This document shows positions 1-12,143 of a DNA stretch of 64,000 nucleotides, one piece after another (position 1 is the stretch's first letter; each line of letters begins with the position of its first letter). The position numbers and the translations under genes are program-made. Source of the stretch: Pseudomonas sp. VD-NE ins (lineage in GTDB: Bacteria; Pseudomonadota; Gammaproteobacteria; Pseudomonadales; Pseudomonadaceae); assembly GCF_031882575.1 (NCBI RefSeq), contig NZ_CP134772.1:825001-889000 (forward strand). Direction: 5' to 3'. The notes beneath the pieces were generated by a model. It had not been told where the DNA came from and ran no database searches. It worked only from the letters and a program-made list of their open reading frames with translations.

Positions 1-1768
<1,768 letters not shown>

Positions 1769-1934
1769 ATAACACCCAAGCAATTTGCGTCGAAGAGACC
1801 AGATTGCGGTGTGTGAAGACGAAACGAACCGAAAGTTCGACTGCACTTAAAAAAGCAGCACAAAACACCGAAAGCTGTCACATACCCAATTTGCTGAAGC
1901 GAGGCCATCTGGTCACGACTCAGTACCCGAATTT

Positions 1935-2050
1935 CTTGACGACCATAGAGCGTTGGAACCACCTGATCCCATCCCGAACTCAGCAGTGAAACGATGCATC
2001 GCCGATGGTAGTGTGGGGTTTCCCCATGTGAGAGTAGGTCATCGTCAAGA
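1935..2050 (+). rRNA. 5S ribosomal RNA
   Basis: The segment has the typical gammaproteobacterial 5S pattern. The 5' and 3' ends pair (CTTGACGACC with GGTCATCGTCAAG), and the internal segments CCACCTGATCCCATCCCGAACTC and GATGGTAGTGTGGGG are recognisable. It follows the 23S gene after about 165 bp, a spacer that carries complementary stretches expected for RNase processing, and it is followed at once by an intrinsic terminator. The exact ends are inferred from the terminal stem. Confidence 0.95.
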
Positions 2051-2060
2051 TTAAATTCCG

Positions 2061-2098
2061 AAACCCCAATTGCGAAAGCAGTTGGGGTTTTGTTTTGC
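2061..2098 (+). terminator. Intrinsic terminator of the rrn operon
   Basis: A 13-bp stem (AAACCCCAATTGC with GCAGTTGGGGTTT, one G-U pair) closes a GAAA loop and is followed by a T-rich run. It lies 10 bp after 5S and before recC, so it should stop rRNA transcription. Confidence 0.9.
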
Positions 2099-2204
2099 CC
2101 GCAGGAAAGTTCTTACAGCATTCACAGACGCCGTCCGGCTGTCACAACCTGTCGACAATGCTAAGGTTCTGCCTTGGCTTTTGTACTTTTCCAAGGAAAC
2201 CCTT

Positions 2205-5200
2205 ATGCCGGACGCCCAGTCCCTCAACGCTGCATTCATGGTAGTCCAGAGCAATAGCCTGGACGAACTGCGCAGACTTGTGATCAGCATAATGCGGCGC
2301 TATCCACTGGCCCCCCTGGAAAACGAAATAGCGCTGGTACAGAGCAACGGTATCGCCCAATGGCTCAAATTGGCCTTGGCCGAAGACCCTGAGGAAGACG
2401 ACCTTGGCGGTTGCGGTATTGCCGCAGCGATTGATGTGCAACTGCCGGGCAGTTTCATGTGGCAGCTTTACCGCATGGTACTGGGCCGAGATGAGATTCC
2501 TCCCAAATCCCTGCTCGATAAAGCCCCGCTGACCTGGCGCCTCATGCGCCTGCTCCCCCAGGTTATTGATCGCCCGCATTTCGAGCCGTTGCAACGCTTC
2601 CTCACTCATGACACCGACCTGCGCAAACGCTATCAATTGTCCGAACGTTTGGCGGATCTGTTCGACCAGTATCAGGTTTACCGGGCTGACTGGCTGGAGG
2701 ACTGGGCCGAAGGCCGGCATCAATTGCGCACTGTCAGAGGTGAAGTAAAACCATTGCCCCCGACCAGTTGCTGGCAGGCAGAACTGTGGCGCGCGCTGCT
2801 GGATGACGTAGGCGAACAAGGTATGGCGCAGAGTCGCGCCGGCGTTCACCAACGGTTCATCGAACGCATCAACAATCTTGCCGAAGCTCCCGCGGGACTG
2901 CCTTCGCGGGTAATCGTTTTCGGTATTTCTTCGCTGCCAGCCCAGGTGCTTGAAGCGCTGGCTGGCCTTGCGCGTTTCAGTCAGGTTCTGCTGTGTGTAC
3001 ACAACCCGTGCCGCCACCATTGGGCCGATATTGTCGCCGACAAGGATCTGCTGCGGCATCAATACAAACGGCAATCGCGCAAGACCGGAATGCCAGCAGT
3101 GCTGGATCCTGAAACACTGCATCAACACGCCCATCCACTGTTGGCTGCGTGGGGCAAACAGGGCCGGGACTACATCAACCTGCTCGACAGTTATGACGAT
3201 CCCAATAGTTATCGGGCGGCTTTTCGCGACGGCCGCATAGACCTGTTCAGCGAAACTCAGCCACACAATCTGCTCAATCAACTCCAGGACGATATCCTGG
3301 AGTTGCGCCCACTCAATGAAACCCGTGAGCACTGGCCTGCGGTCGATCTGGCGCAGGACGAGTCGATCCGCTTTCACATTGCCCACAGTGCTCAACGTGA
3401 AGTCGAAATACTGCATGACCAGCTCCTCGCGCGCTTCAGTGCCAACCCGGATCTGCGTCCGCGCGATGTGATCGTGATGGTGCCTGACGTCGATAGCTAC
3501 GCACCGCATATCCGCGCAGTATTTGGTCAGCTTGACCGGCATGATTCGCGGTTTATTCCCTTCACGTTGGCGGATCAGGGACAACGTGGCCGTGATCCAC
3601 TGCTGATCGCGGTCGAACACCTGCTCAAGCTTCCCGACAGTCGCTTTCCGGTCAGTGAAATCCTCGACCTGCTCGACGTTCCCGCACTCCGCGCGCGCTT
3701 TGGTGTAGAGGAGCGTGACCTGCCGACACTGCATCGCTGGATCGAAGGAGCGGGCGTGCGCTGGGGCATGAATGCCGAGCAGCGAGCGGGTCTGGGTTTA
3801 CCCGACGAGCTTGAGCAAAACAGTTGGCATTTCGGCCTGCGTCGCATGCTTCTAGGCTACGCCGTCGGCAGCGCCAACGCGTGTGAAGGGATTGAACCCT
3901 ACGATGAGATCGGCGGACTCGACGCCGCCCTCATCGGGCCGCTGGTGGCTTTGCTCGATGCTCTGGAGCTCGCCCATCAGCAGCTCACCCAACCGGCTCA
4001 GCCCAAGGAGTGGGGATTCCGGTTGCAGGCGCTGATGCAACTGTTCTTCAAAGCCAGCAACGAGCATGACGACTACTTGTTGACCCAACTGGAAGAGCTT
4101 CGCGAAACCTGGCTGGAAACGTGTGAGGCTGTAGGTCTGGCGGATGAGCTACCACTGACCGTGGTTCGCGAAGCCTGGCTCGCCGGTCTGGACCAAGGGC
4201 GTCTGTCTCAGCGGTTTCTGGCCGGTGCCGTGAATTTTTGTACGCTGATGCCCATGCGCGCCATTCCATTCAAACTGGTCTGCCTGCTGGGGATGAACGA
4301 CGGCGATTATCCCCGCGCGCAGCCGCCGCTGGATTTCGACCTCATGGGCAGCGATTACCGTCCGGGAGATCGCTCGCGGCGTGAAGATGATCGGTATCTT
4401 TTACTCGAGGCGCTGTTGTCAGCACGCAATCAGCTCTACATCAGTTGGGTTGGCCGCAGCATCCGCGACAACAGCGAGCGACCGGCCTCCGTGTTGATCG
4501 GCCAGTTGCGCGATCACCTCGCCAGCGGTTGGCGATTGCTCGATGAAAACCGCGATCTGCTGAGTGCCATGACGCAAGAGCACCCGCTGCAGCCGTTCAG
4601 TGCGCGCTATTTCCATGAAGGCGATCAACTCTTCAGCTATGCCAGCGAATGGCAGGTTCTGCATCAACAGCATGAGCCTCAAAACGAAGTGCAGTTACTC
4701 ACCCCTTATGTGCAAGAAGAGCCGTTGAGCCTGGCGTTGTTGCAAGACTTTTTGCGCAATCCAGTCCGGCACTTTTTTACCCAACGCCTCAAGGTGTATT
4801 TCGAAGCGGCCGAAGCCCCCTTGGCCGACGAAGAGCCCTTCGTACTGGACGCATTGCAGCGCTACACACTCAGCGACAGTCTGCTCGAAGCCGCACTCAG
4901 GCAGCCGGACAATGTCGATCAGGCGCTGACTGCCCAGGCCCGACGCCTGCAGAACAGCGGTCTGCTACCAATGGCCGGGTTCGGCGAGTGCCTGCAACGT
5001 GAGCTGATCGAACCTCTGCCGGATTTGCTCCAGCGTTATCAACAACTGCTGACGCTCTGGCCTGTCCCTTTGAGTAGCGCGATGCCGGTCAACCTTGAAC
5101 TGCAGGGTTTGCGTCTGGAAGGATGGCTTGCGGGTTTGCATCAGCGTGCCGATGGGGGGCTGTTGTCGGTCACCACTATTCCCAACAGCATTGGCTCGAT

Positions 5201-5657
5201 CAAAAGCCGCAAATGGCATCGCCTGACCAAACCCTGGGTCAATCATCTGGTGGCCTGCGCCAGCGGACTTTCCCTGAGCACCGCATTGGTGGCCAGCGAT
5301 GACACGCTGCTGCTTGAGCCGATGGAGCAGGATCGAGCGGTACGTTTCCTCGGCGATTTGCTCCTCGCCTGGCAGGCCGGGATGCGACAGCCACTGCCGA
5401 TCGCTGTAAAAACTGCCTTCGCGTGGCTCTCTCAGAACGACCCGCTGAAGGCCGAAGCGGCGGCGCGTAAAGCCTATGAAGGTGATGGGCAGACCAGTGA
5501 GGGCGAGCGCCGCGAGAGCCCCGCTTTGTCCCGGCAATACGCCGACTTCGATGCATTGCTTGAGGACGAAACATTCTCCGGTTGGTGTGACGCCTTGTAT
5601 CGCCCACTGCTTGAAGCACCGTGGCGTTCACTGTCCACTGAAGGGGCTCGCGCATGA
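2205..5657 (+). CDS. recC: Exodeoxyribonuclease V subunit gamma (RecC)
   Basis: The 1150-residue product is the RecC subunit of the RecBCD helicase-nuclease, which processes double-strand breaks and recognises Chi; RecC has inactive helicase-like and nuclease-like folds. The sequence begins MPDAQSLNAAFMVVQSNSLD and contains the RecC-type segment near residues 40-60 (EIALVQSNGIAQWLKLALA) and the later segments GMNDGDYPR and WVGRSIRDNSERPASVL. An open frame continues upstream to 2070 but runs through the rRNA terminator, so the ATG at 2205, preceded by AAGGAAA, is preferred. The stop codon overlaps the recB start (ATGA), which implies translational coupling. Length is normal for Pseudomonas RecC. 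Confidence 0.95.
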   Translation: MPDAQSLNAAFMVVQSNSLDELRRLVISIMRRYPLAPLENEIALVQSNGIAQWLKLALAEDPEEDDLGGCGIAAAIDVQLPGSFMWQLYRMVLGRDEIPPKSLLDKAPLTWRLMRLLPQVIDRPHFEPLQRFLTHDTDLRKRYQLSERLADLFDQYQVYRADWLEDWAEGRHQLRTVRGEVKPLPPTSCWQAELWRALLDDVGEQGMAQSRAGVHQRFIERINNLAEAPAGLPSRVIVFGISSLPAQVLEALAGLARFSQVLLCVHNPCRHHWADIVADKDLLRHQYKRQSRKTGMPAVLDPETLHQHAHPLLAAWGKQGRDYINLLDSYDDPNSYRAAFRDGRIDLFSETQPHNLLNQLQDDILELRPLNETREHWPAVDLAQDESIRFHIAHSAQREVEILHDQLLARFSANPDLRPRDVIVMVPDVDSYAPHIRAVFGQLDRHDSRFIPFTLADQGQRGRDPLLIAVEHLLKLPDSRFPVSEILDLLDVPALRARFGVEERDLPTLHRWIEGAGVRWGMNAEQRAGLGLPDELEQNSWHFGLRRMLLGYAVGSANACEGIEPYDEIGGLDAALIGPLVALLDALELAHQQLTQPAQPKEWGFRLQALMQLFFKASNEHDDYLLTQLEELRETWLETCEAVGLADELPLTVVREAWLAGLDQGRLSQRFLAGAVNFCTLMPMRAIPFKLVCLLGMNDGDYPRAQPPLDFDLMGSDYRPGDRSRREDDRYLLLEALLSARNQLYISWVGRSIRDNSERPASVLIGQLRDHLASGWRLLDENRDLLSAMTQEHPLQPFSARYFHEGDQLFSYASEWQVLHQQHEPQNEVQLLTPYVQEEPLSLALLQDFLRNPVRHFFTQRLKVYFEAAEAPLADEEPFVLDALQRYTLSDSLLEAALRQPDNVDQALTAQARRLQNSGLLPMAGFGECLQRELIEPLPDLLQRYQQLLTLWPVPLSSAMPVNLELQGLRLEGWLAGLHQRADGGLLSVTTIPNSIGSIKSRKWHRLTKPWVNHLVACASGLSLSTALVASDDTLLLEPMEQDRAVRFLGDLLLAWQAGMRQPLPIAVKTAFAWLSQNDPLKAEAAARKAYEGDGQTSEGERRESPALSRQYADFDALLEDETFSGWCDALYRPLLEAPWRSLSTEGARA

Positions 5658-8600
5658 GTACCAAGACCCCCCTCGCACTGGCGTTCCCGCTACAGGGCAG
5701 CCAGTTGATCGAAGCCAGTGCCGGTACCGGTAAAACCTTCACGATTTCTGCGCTCTACCTGCGGCTTATCCTCGGGCACGGTGACGAGGCGAGCGGATTC
5801 GGCCGCGAATTGTTGCCGCCGCAGATTCTCGTGGTGACCTTCACCGATGCTGCGACCAAGGAGCTGCGTGAGCGCATACGTACGCGTCTGGCAGAGGCCG
5901 CTCGATTCTTTCGTGACGAAACGCCTGCACCCGACGCGCTGATCGCTGAATTGCGTGACCAATTCGACGCTCTACAGTGGCCCGGTTGTGCCAACCGCCT
6001 CGATGTCGCTGCGCAATGGATGGACGAGGCCGCCGTTTCGACCATCCACAGTTGGTGTCAGCGCATGCTCCGTGAACATGCGTTCGACAGCGGCAGCTTG
6101 TTCACCCAAACACTGGAAACCGATCACAGCGACTTGCTCGGTGAAGTGTTACGCGATTACTGGCGGCTGTTCTGTTACCCGATGCAGGGCGATGCCTTGA
6201 ATTGGGTTCGCAGCAACTGGGGTGGGCCAGCTGCGTTGTTGCCTCGCGTGCGTGGCCTGTTTGCCAGTGAGCGTGACAGCGACGAAGGAAAGGCTCCCGC
6301 AGAGCTGATCGAGGAATGCCTGCAAGAGCGCCGTGCAGCGCTGATCGAACTGAAAATGCCGTGGCGTCAGTGGGCAGACGAATTGCTCGCGATCTGCCAT
6401 CAAGGTGTTGCGAGCAAATCCGTCGACGGACGCAAGATGCAGGCACGTTACTTCGAACCGTGGTTCGAAAAGCTCAAGGCATGGGCTGAAGACGAGTCTC
6501 TGGAGCAACTGGATATCGGCACCGGTTTCACCCGACTGACCCCCGACGGCATGGCCGAAGCGTGGAAAGGTCAGGCCCCGAGCCACCCGGGCCTGGACGC
6601 CATGCCGAAACTCAAGTCGAGCCTCGATGCATTGCCCACTCCTGATGCCGCTGTGCTGCAACATGCCGCCAAATGGGTAGGCGCACGCTTTGAAGAAGAG
6701 AAGCGGCGTCGCGCCGAGATGGGCTTCGATGACATGTTGTTGCGCCTTGATGCAGCTTTGCAATCCGTCGGTGGAGAACGTCTTGCGACGTTGATTCGCG
6801 AACAGTTCCCGGTCGCGCTGATCGATGAGTTCCAGGACACCGACCCGGTGCAGTACCGAATCTTCGAGAGCATCTATCGCATCGAAGAAAACAGCCCCGA
6901 GACCGGCCTGTTTCTGATCGGTGATCCTAAGCAGGCGATCTACGCTTTCCGCGGTGCAGACATCTACACCTACCTGCGCGCACGTCAGGCTACCACTGGC
7001 CGATTGCATACACTGGGCACCAACTTCCGCTCCAGCCATGGCATGGTCAACGCGGTCAATCATGTATTCGAGCGCGCCGAGTCCCGAACGCTGGGACGCG
7101 GCGCGTTTTTGTTCCGCGAGAAAAACGGCGAGAACCCGGTGCCATTCCTTCCCGTGGAATCTCAAGGCCGCAAGGAGCGCCTGCAGGTTGCCGGGCAAGA
7201 TGTCGCGGCGTTGAATGTCTGGCACTTGTCCACCGACCAGCCACTGTCCGGCGTGGTCTATCGCCAGCAATTGGCAGCCGCGTGCGCCAGCGAAATTACC
7301 GCGCTGCTCAATGGCGGGCAAAGCGCTGACGCGGGGTTCGTGCAGGATGGCAAAGACTTCAGAGGTCTGAAGCCGTCCGACATTGCGATTCTCGTGCGCG
7401 ATGGCAAAGAAGCCCAGGCCGTACGCAGTGAACTCGCCGCCCGAGGTGTGCGCAGCGTTTACCTGTCGGACAAGGATTCGGTGTTCGCGGCGCAAGAGGC
7501 CCACGATCTGTTGTCCTGGCTCAAGGCTTGTGCCGAGCCAGATGTCGAGCGCTCCCTGAAAGCCGCACTGGCCTGTATCACCCTGAACCTGCCACTGGCA
7601 GAGCTGGAGCGTCTGAACCAGGACGAACTGATATGGGAAACCCGGGTCATGCAGTTCCGTGGCTATCGCGAGCTATGGCGCAAACAAGGTGTACTGCCGA
7701 TGTTGCGCCGCCTCCTGCATGACTTCCATCTGCCGCAAACCTTGATGACACGCAGTGATGGCGAGCGCGTACTGACCAACCTTTTGCATCTGTCGGAATT
7801 GATGCAACAAGCGGCTGCGGAACTGGACGGTGAGCAAGCGCTGATTCGACATCTCGGCGAACTGCTGGCAGTGTCCGGACAGGCTGGTGAAGAGCAGATT
7901 CTGCGTCTGGAAAGTGACGAGCAACTGGTCAAAGTCGTGACCATCCACAAGTCCAAAGGCCTGGAATATCCCTTGGTGTTCCTGCCGTTCATTTGTTCGG
8001 CGAAACCCGTGGATGGCAGTCGCTTGCCACTGCATTATCACGACGCCGAGGGCAAGGCCCAGATAAGCCTCAAGCCGACCGCCGAACTGATTGCGCAAGC
8101 GGACGACGAACGCCTGGCCGAAGACCTGCGCTTGCTCTACGTGGCACTGACGCGCGCGCAGCACGCCTGCTGGTTGGGCGTGACGGATCTCAAACGCGGC
8201 AATAACAACAGCTCGGTGCTGCACCTTTCGGCGCTGGGTTATCTGCTCGGTGGCGGCGCATCGCTGGGCGAGTCCAGCGAACTGAAACGCTGGCTGCAAG
8301 ATCTGCAACAGGACTGCCCGGCCATACTTACCGAGGAAATGCCGCAACCCACCGACGAGCATTACCAGCCGCCACGCAATGACGCCGTGCTGAGTGCGAC
8401 GCTGTTGCCCAAGCGCAAGGCCAGCGAAAACTGGTGGATCGCGTCTTATAGTGCGCTGCGCATCAGCGATGTGCTGAGTGTCGGCAGCGATGAAGCGCCG
8501 GACAGCCCGCAAGCGCAAAAGTTGTTTGATGACGAACGCCTGGACCCCGATGCTCCGCGGGAAATAATTGCCGGTGGCGCCGATATCCATCGCTTTCCTC

Positions 8601-9343
8601 GTGGCCCAAATCCAGGAACGTTCCTTCACGGTTTGCTGGAATGGGCCGGTGATGAAGGCTTTGCCGTTTCCCGCGAGGCGCTGGAAGATGCGATTGCCCG
8701 ACGCTGCAACCTGCGGGGCTGGGAAGGCTGGATCATCACCCTGAGTGACTGGCTGCAACATCTGCTCAAATCACCTTTGCCGGTTGCAGGCGGGCAACCG
8801 CCCGTTGTTCTTGAACAGTTGAAGCAGTATCGAGTCGAGATGGAGTTCTGGTTCGCCAGCCATAAAGTCGATGTCCTCAAACTGGACGAACTGGTGCGTC
8901 AGCACACTCACAGGGGCGTGGCCCGTGTGGCGGCAGAACCGGTGCAACTCAACGGCATGTTCAAAGGCTTTATCGACCTGACCTTTGAACACGATGGCCG
9001 ATATTACGTGGCCGACTACAAGTCCAACTGGCTTGGCGTGGATGATCTGGCCTATACCGAGCAGGCCATGGAACAGTCGATCCTCGACAACCGTTATGAC
9101 CTGCAATACGTGTTGTACCTGCTGGCGTTGCACCGCCAACTCAAGGCCCGGCTGCCTGATTACGATTACGACCGGCATATCGGCGGGGCGTTGTACCTGT
9201 TCTTGCGCGGCTCCCGTGCTGAAAGTCGCGGTGTCTATTTTGTACGTCCGCCCCGTGAGCTTATTGAGCGTCTCGACCGGATGTTCCAAGGCAAACCCGA
9301 ACCCAAGTCCGAACCCGCCTGGGAACAGGGAGTCCTGCTATGA
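5654..9343 (+). CDS. recB: Exodeoxyribonuclease V subunit beta (RecB)
   Basis: The 1229-residue product is the RecB subunit: a 3'-5' SF1 helicase with a C-terminal nuclease that cuts DNA and loads RecA. Visible motifs are Walker A SAGTGKT (residues 22-28), the UvrD-like motif VALIDEFQDTDPVQYRIF, GDPKQAIYAFRGAD, the helicase motif VVTIHKSKGLEYPLVFLPF, LLYVALTRAQHACWLG, and the nuclease motif ADYKSN with Asp1121 and Lys1123. It overlaps recC by 4 bp upstream and recD by 4 bp downstream, so the three subunits are made together. Nothing appears truncated. Confidence 0.97.
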   Translation: MSTKTPLALAFPLQGSQLIEASAGTGKTFTISALYLRLILGHGDEASGFGRELLPPQILVVTFTDAATKELRERIRTRLAEAARFFRDETPAPDALIAELRDQFDALQWPGCANRLDVAAQWMDEAAVSTIHSWCQRMLREHAFDSGSLFTQTLETDHSDLLGEVLRDYWRLFCYPMQGDALNWVRSNWGGPAALLPRVRGLFASERDSDEGKAPAELIEECLQERRAALIELKMPWRQWADELLAICHQGVASKSVDGRKMQARYFEPWFEKLKAWAEDESLEQLDIGTGFTRLTPDGMAEAWKGQAPSHPGLDAMPKLKSSLDALPTPDAAVLQHAAKWVGARFEEEKRRRAEMGFDDMLLRLDAALQSVGGERLATLIREQFPVALIDEFQDTDPVQYRIFESIYRIEENSPETGLFLIGDPKQAIYAFRGADIYTYLRARQATTGRLHTLGTNFRSSHGMVNAVNHVFERAESRTLGRGAFLFREKNGENPVPFLPVESQGRKERLQVAGQDVAALNVWHLSTDQPLSGVVYRQQLAAACASEITALLNGGQSADAGFVQDGKDFRGLKPSDIAILVRDGKEAQAVRSELAARGVRSVYLSDKDSVFAAQEAHDLLSWLKACAEPDVERSLKAALACITLNLPLAELERLNQDELIWETRVMQFRGYRELWRKQGVLPMLRRLLHDFHLPQTLMTRSDGERVLTNLLHLSELMQQAAAELDGEQALIRHLGELLAVSGQAGEEQILRLESDEQLVKVVTIHKSKGLEYPLVFLPFICSAKPVDGSRLPLHYHDAEGKAQISLKPTAELIAQADDERLAEDLRLLYVALTRAQHACWLGVTDLKRGNNNSSVLHLSALGYLLGGGASLGESSELKRWLQDLQQDCPAILTEEMPQPTDEHYQPPRNDAVLSATLLPKRKASENWWIASYSALRISDVLSVGSDEAPDSPQAQKLFDDERLDPDAPREIIAGGADIHRFPRGPNPGTFLHGLLEWAGDEGFAVSREALEDAIARRCNLRGWEGWIITLSDWLQHLLKSPLPVAGGQPPVVLEQLKQYRVEMEFWFASHKVDVLKLDELVRQHTHRGVARVAAEPVQLNGMFKGFIDLTFEHDGRYYVADYKSNWLGVDDLAYTEQAMEQSILDNRYDLQYVLYLLALHRQLKARLPDYDYDRHIGGALYLFLRGSRAESRGVYFVRPPRELIERLDRMFQGKPEPKSEPAWEQGVLL

Positions 9344-11448
9344 GCCGCACCTTTGCCGACCTGCTCCCGACACCGCTGGCAGCTGACAGTCTGTCGAGGC
9401 TGTCGCCGCTGACCAGTGCCGACGACCTGCTGATATTGCTGACCCGGTGGGTCGAGCGCGGCTGGCTGCGTGCGCTGGACAAAGCATTCGTCGCGTTCCT
9501 TCACGAACTTGAGCGCGATACGGATCCGCTGGTGTTACTCGCTGCTGCCCTGACCAGTCATCAACTTGGCCACGGTCATGTCTGTCTCGATCTTTATGAA
9601 ACCCTGAAAGCGCCCGACTTCGCGCTTTCGCTACCCCCCGAAGGAGACGTGCAAGGTGGTGTCTTGTTGCTGCCTTCGCAATTGCTCGAGGCGCTCGATG
9701 GTGCTCACTGGTGCAAGGTGCTGGCAGGCAGCTCTCTGGTCGCATTGTCGGCGGATAGCAGCGATTCAGCACAACAACGTCCGTTGGTAATCTCGGGCAA
9801 ACGCCTGTATCTACGACGCTACTGGACGTACGAACGGCGCATCGATACGGCGTTGCGCCAGCGTCTGCAGCAGGTCGAGCCGACACCGGTCGATCTGCCG
9901 CAGCGCTTGAACGAGCTGTTCGGATCAGCCAGACCCGGTGAGGTGATCGACTGGCAGAAACTCGCCTGCGCCCTCGCCACTCGCGGCGCCTTCAGCATCG
10001 TTACGGGCGGTCCGGGCACCGGCAAAACCACCACCGTGGTGCGTTTGCTGGCCCTGCTGCAAGCGCCCGCAGTCGCTACCGGTCATCCGCTGCGGATTCG
10101 TCTGGCGGCCCCGACAGGCAAGGCTGCTGCGCGCTTGACCGAGTCCATCAGTCAGCAAGTGCAGTCGCTGAAAGTCACCGAAGAGGTGCGGGCAAAGATT
10201 CCTTGCGACGTCACCACCGTGCATCGCCTGCTGGGCAGCCGTCCCGGCACCCGCCATTTCCGGCATCACGCCGGCAATCGCTTGCCACTGGATGTGCTGG
10301 TGGTCGACGAAGCCTCGATGATCGACCTGGAAATGATGGCCAATCTACTCGATGCCTTGCCACCCCATGCGCGACTGGTCTTGCTCGGCGACAAGGACCA
10401 ACTGGCCTCTGTTGAGGCCGGTGCGGTGCTGGGGGATTTGTGCCGTGACGCCGAGGGTGGCTGGTACAGCCCGCAGACCCGACAGTGGCTGGAGTCGGTC
10501 AGCGGTGAATCGTTGCAGGACAACGGTTTGCAAGAGGACGTCGATGGCGCTCATCCGCTGGCCCAGCAGGTGGTGATGCTGCGCCACTCCCGGCGCTTCG
10601 GCGAGGGCAGTGGGATTGGTCAGCTCGCGCGTCGGGTCAACCAACAGTTGCCGGATGAAGCGCGCCAGTTGCTCACGGCCGGGCATTATGACGACGTGTA
10701 TTCGTTACCACTAAAGGGCGAGCACGATCACACGCTGGAGCGACTGTTGCTGGAGGGGCATGGCGACGGCCCACAAGGTTATCGCCATTATCTGAGCGTG
10801 CTGCGTGATCAGCGTCCACCCTCGGGCCGGCCACTGGAACATCCGGACTGGGTCATCTGGGCCCGCGAAGTCTTGCAGGCGTTCGACACCTTCCAGTTGC
10901 TGTGTGCCGTACGCAAGGGGCCGTGGGGCGTCGAAGGTCTGAATCAACGGATTACCGCCGCGCTGCTCAAAGCACGTCTGATCGAAAATGATCAGCAATG
11001 GTACGAAGGCCGTCCGGTGCTGATGACTCGTAACGATTACGGTCTGGGCTTGATGAACGGCGATATCGGGATCGCCCTCAAGCTGCCCGAGCGCGAAGGC
11101 CCTGACGCAGGCAAACCGGTGTTACGCGTGGCCTTCCCGCGCAACGACGGTCAGGGCGGCGTGCGCTTCGTATTGCCAAGCCGCCTCAATGACGTCGAAA
11201 CCGTCTACGCCATGACAGTGCACAAATCCCAGGGTTCGGAGTTTGCCCACACGGCGCTGATCCTGCCGGATGCCTTGAATCCGGTCCTGACCAAAGAATT
11301 GATCTACACCGGCATCACCCGCGCCAAGCATTGGTTCACCCTGATCGAATCCCGCCCGGGAGTGTTCGAGGAGGCAGTGCAGCGCAAGGTCAAACGCCTG
11401 AGCGGGCTGATGCTGGAACTGGAGGAGGGCGCCGTGCCTCGGGGGTGA
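9340..11448 (+). CDS. recD: Exodeoxyribonuclease V subunit alpha (RecD)
   Basis: The 702-residue product is the RecD subunit, a 5'-3' SF1 helicase of the RecBCD complex. The Walker A motif GGPGTGKTTT (Lys229) and Walker B-like VLVVDEASMIDLEMM are clear, as are LVLLGDKDQLASVEAGAVLGDL and the C-terminal motif AMTVHKSQGSEF followed by ELIYTGITRAK. The start ATG overlaps the recB stop (ATGA). It is the last gene of the recCBD operon; about 120 bp separate it from yfiR, and no clear intrinsic terminator was seen there. Confidence 0.96.
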   Translation: MSRTFADLLPTPLAADSLSRLSPLTSADDLLILLTRWVERGWLRALDKAFVAFLHELERDTDPLVLLAAALTSHQLGHGHVCLDLYETLKAPDFALSLPPEGDVQGGVLLLPSQLLEALDGAHWCKVLAGSSLVALSADSSDSAQQRPLVISGKRLYLRRYWTYERRIDTALRQRLQQVEPTPVDLPQRLNELFGSARPGEVIDWQKLACALATRGAFSIVTGGPGTGKTTTVVRLLALLQAPAVATGHPLRIRLAAPTGKAAARLTESISQQVQSLKVTEEVRAKIPCDVTTVHRLLGSRPGTRHFRHHAGNRLPLDVLVVDEASMIDLEMMANLLDALPPHARLVLLGDKDQLASVEAGAVLGDLCRDAEGGWYSPQTRQWLESVSGESLQDNGLQEDVDGAHPLAQQVVMLRHSRRFGEGSGIGQLARRVNQQLPDEARQLLTAGHYDDVYSLPLKGEHDHTLERLLLEGHGDGPQGYRHYLSVLRDQRPPSGRPLEHPDWVIWAREVLQAFDTFQLLCAVRKGPWGVEGLNQRITAALLKARLIENDQQWYEGRPVLMTRNDYGLGLMNGDIGIALKLPEREGPDAGKPVLRVAFPRNDGQGGVRFVLPSRLNDVETVYAMTVHKSQGSEFAHTALILPDALNPVLTKELIYTGITRAKHWFTLIESRPGVFEEAVQRKVKRLSGLMLELEEGAVPRG

Positions 11449-11567
11449 AAATCCAGACGATCGGCGGCGTTTACTGACCAACCGGTCAGAGGTCACTGTC
11501 TCGCTGGTGTTTCACTGCTGTGCTATCGTTGCGGCATCATTTCGCTACGATCCAAGAGAATCCCTGC

Positions 11568-12143
11568 ATGAAGGTGTCTGTCTGGGCGACAGGGCGCGTA
11601 GTTGTCTGCAAGCACGCGTTGCTTGTTGCTCTGCTCTGGTTGTTGACGGGTGCGGCTTTCGCGCAACCACAAGCGCCGACAGGCATGGCCGAACAGCGGG
11701 CCAAATCTGTCACGCAGGTAGTTCTTGGCATTCTCAGCTACGCGCGCTGGCCGGTTGAGCCTGCGCAATTGCGCCTGTGCATCGTCGGCCCGACCGAATA
11801 CACCGACGACCTGGTCAAAGGCACCACTCAAGCCACCGGCCGGCCGGTCACCGTACGTCGCCTGCTGGCCGACAACCCGGCAATCGTCAGCGAATGCGAT
11901 GCGGTGTACATCGGCAAACTTACGACGGATGAACGCACTCGCTTGTTCGCTTCGCTGATTGGTCATCCAGTCCTGAGCATCAGTGAAGGTGGCGATCAAT
12001 GCACGGTCGGCAGCCTGTTCTGTCTGCGCGTTGGCGATGAGCAAGTGTCCTTCGAGGTCAATCTCGACTCCGTTGCCCGCAGCGGCGTACGCATTCACCC
12101 CAGCGTGCTGCAATTGTCGCGTCGCAAACCGGCGGCACCATGA
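11568..12143 (+). CDS. yfiR: YfiR, periplasmic repressor of the YfiN diguanylate cyclase
   Basis: The 191-residue protein has an N-terminal signal peptide (hydrophobic HALLVALLWLLTGAAFA) and a YfiR/DUF4154 domain. In P. aeruginosa, YfiR is periplasmic and holds the cyclase YfiN (TpbB) inactive. Four cysteines outside the signal peptide (in LRLCIVG, VSECDAV and DQCTVGSLFCLRV) match the cysteine content of redox-sensitive YfiR. The ATG at 11568 is preferred to an in-frame upstream start at 11520 because it places the signal peptide at the N-terminus. Gene order R-N-B is the same as in P. aeruginosa, and the stop overlaps the yfiN start. Confidence 0.9.
   Translation: MKVSVWATGRVVVCKHALLVALLWLLTGAAFAQPQAPTGMAEQRAKSVTQVVLGILSYARWPVEPAQLRLCIVGPTEYTDDLVKGTTQATGRPVTVRRLLADNPAIVSECDAVYIGKLTTDERTRLFASLIGHPVLSISEGGDQCTVGSLFCLRVGDEQVSFEVNLDSVARSGVRIHPSVLQLSRRKPAAP

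Noticed and set aside
1769..2204. A mobile element next to the rRNA operon
   Set aside because: rRNA ends can be insertion sites, but only the spacer, 5S, terminator and recC leader are present; no integrase or direct repeats were seen.
2142..3734. Long minus-strand frame of about 530 codons
   Set aside because: It is antisense to recC, which has clear motifs; high-GC codon bias leaves such frames open.
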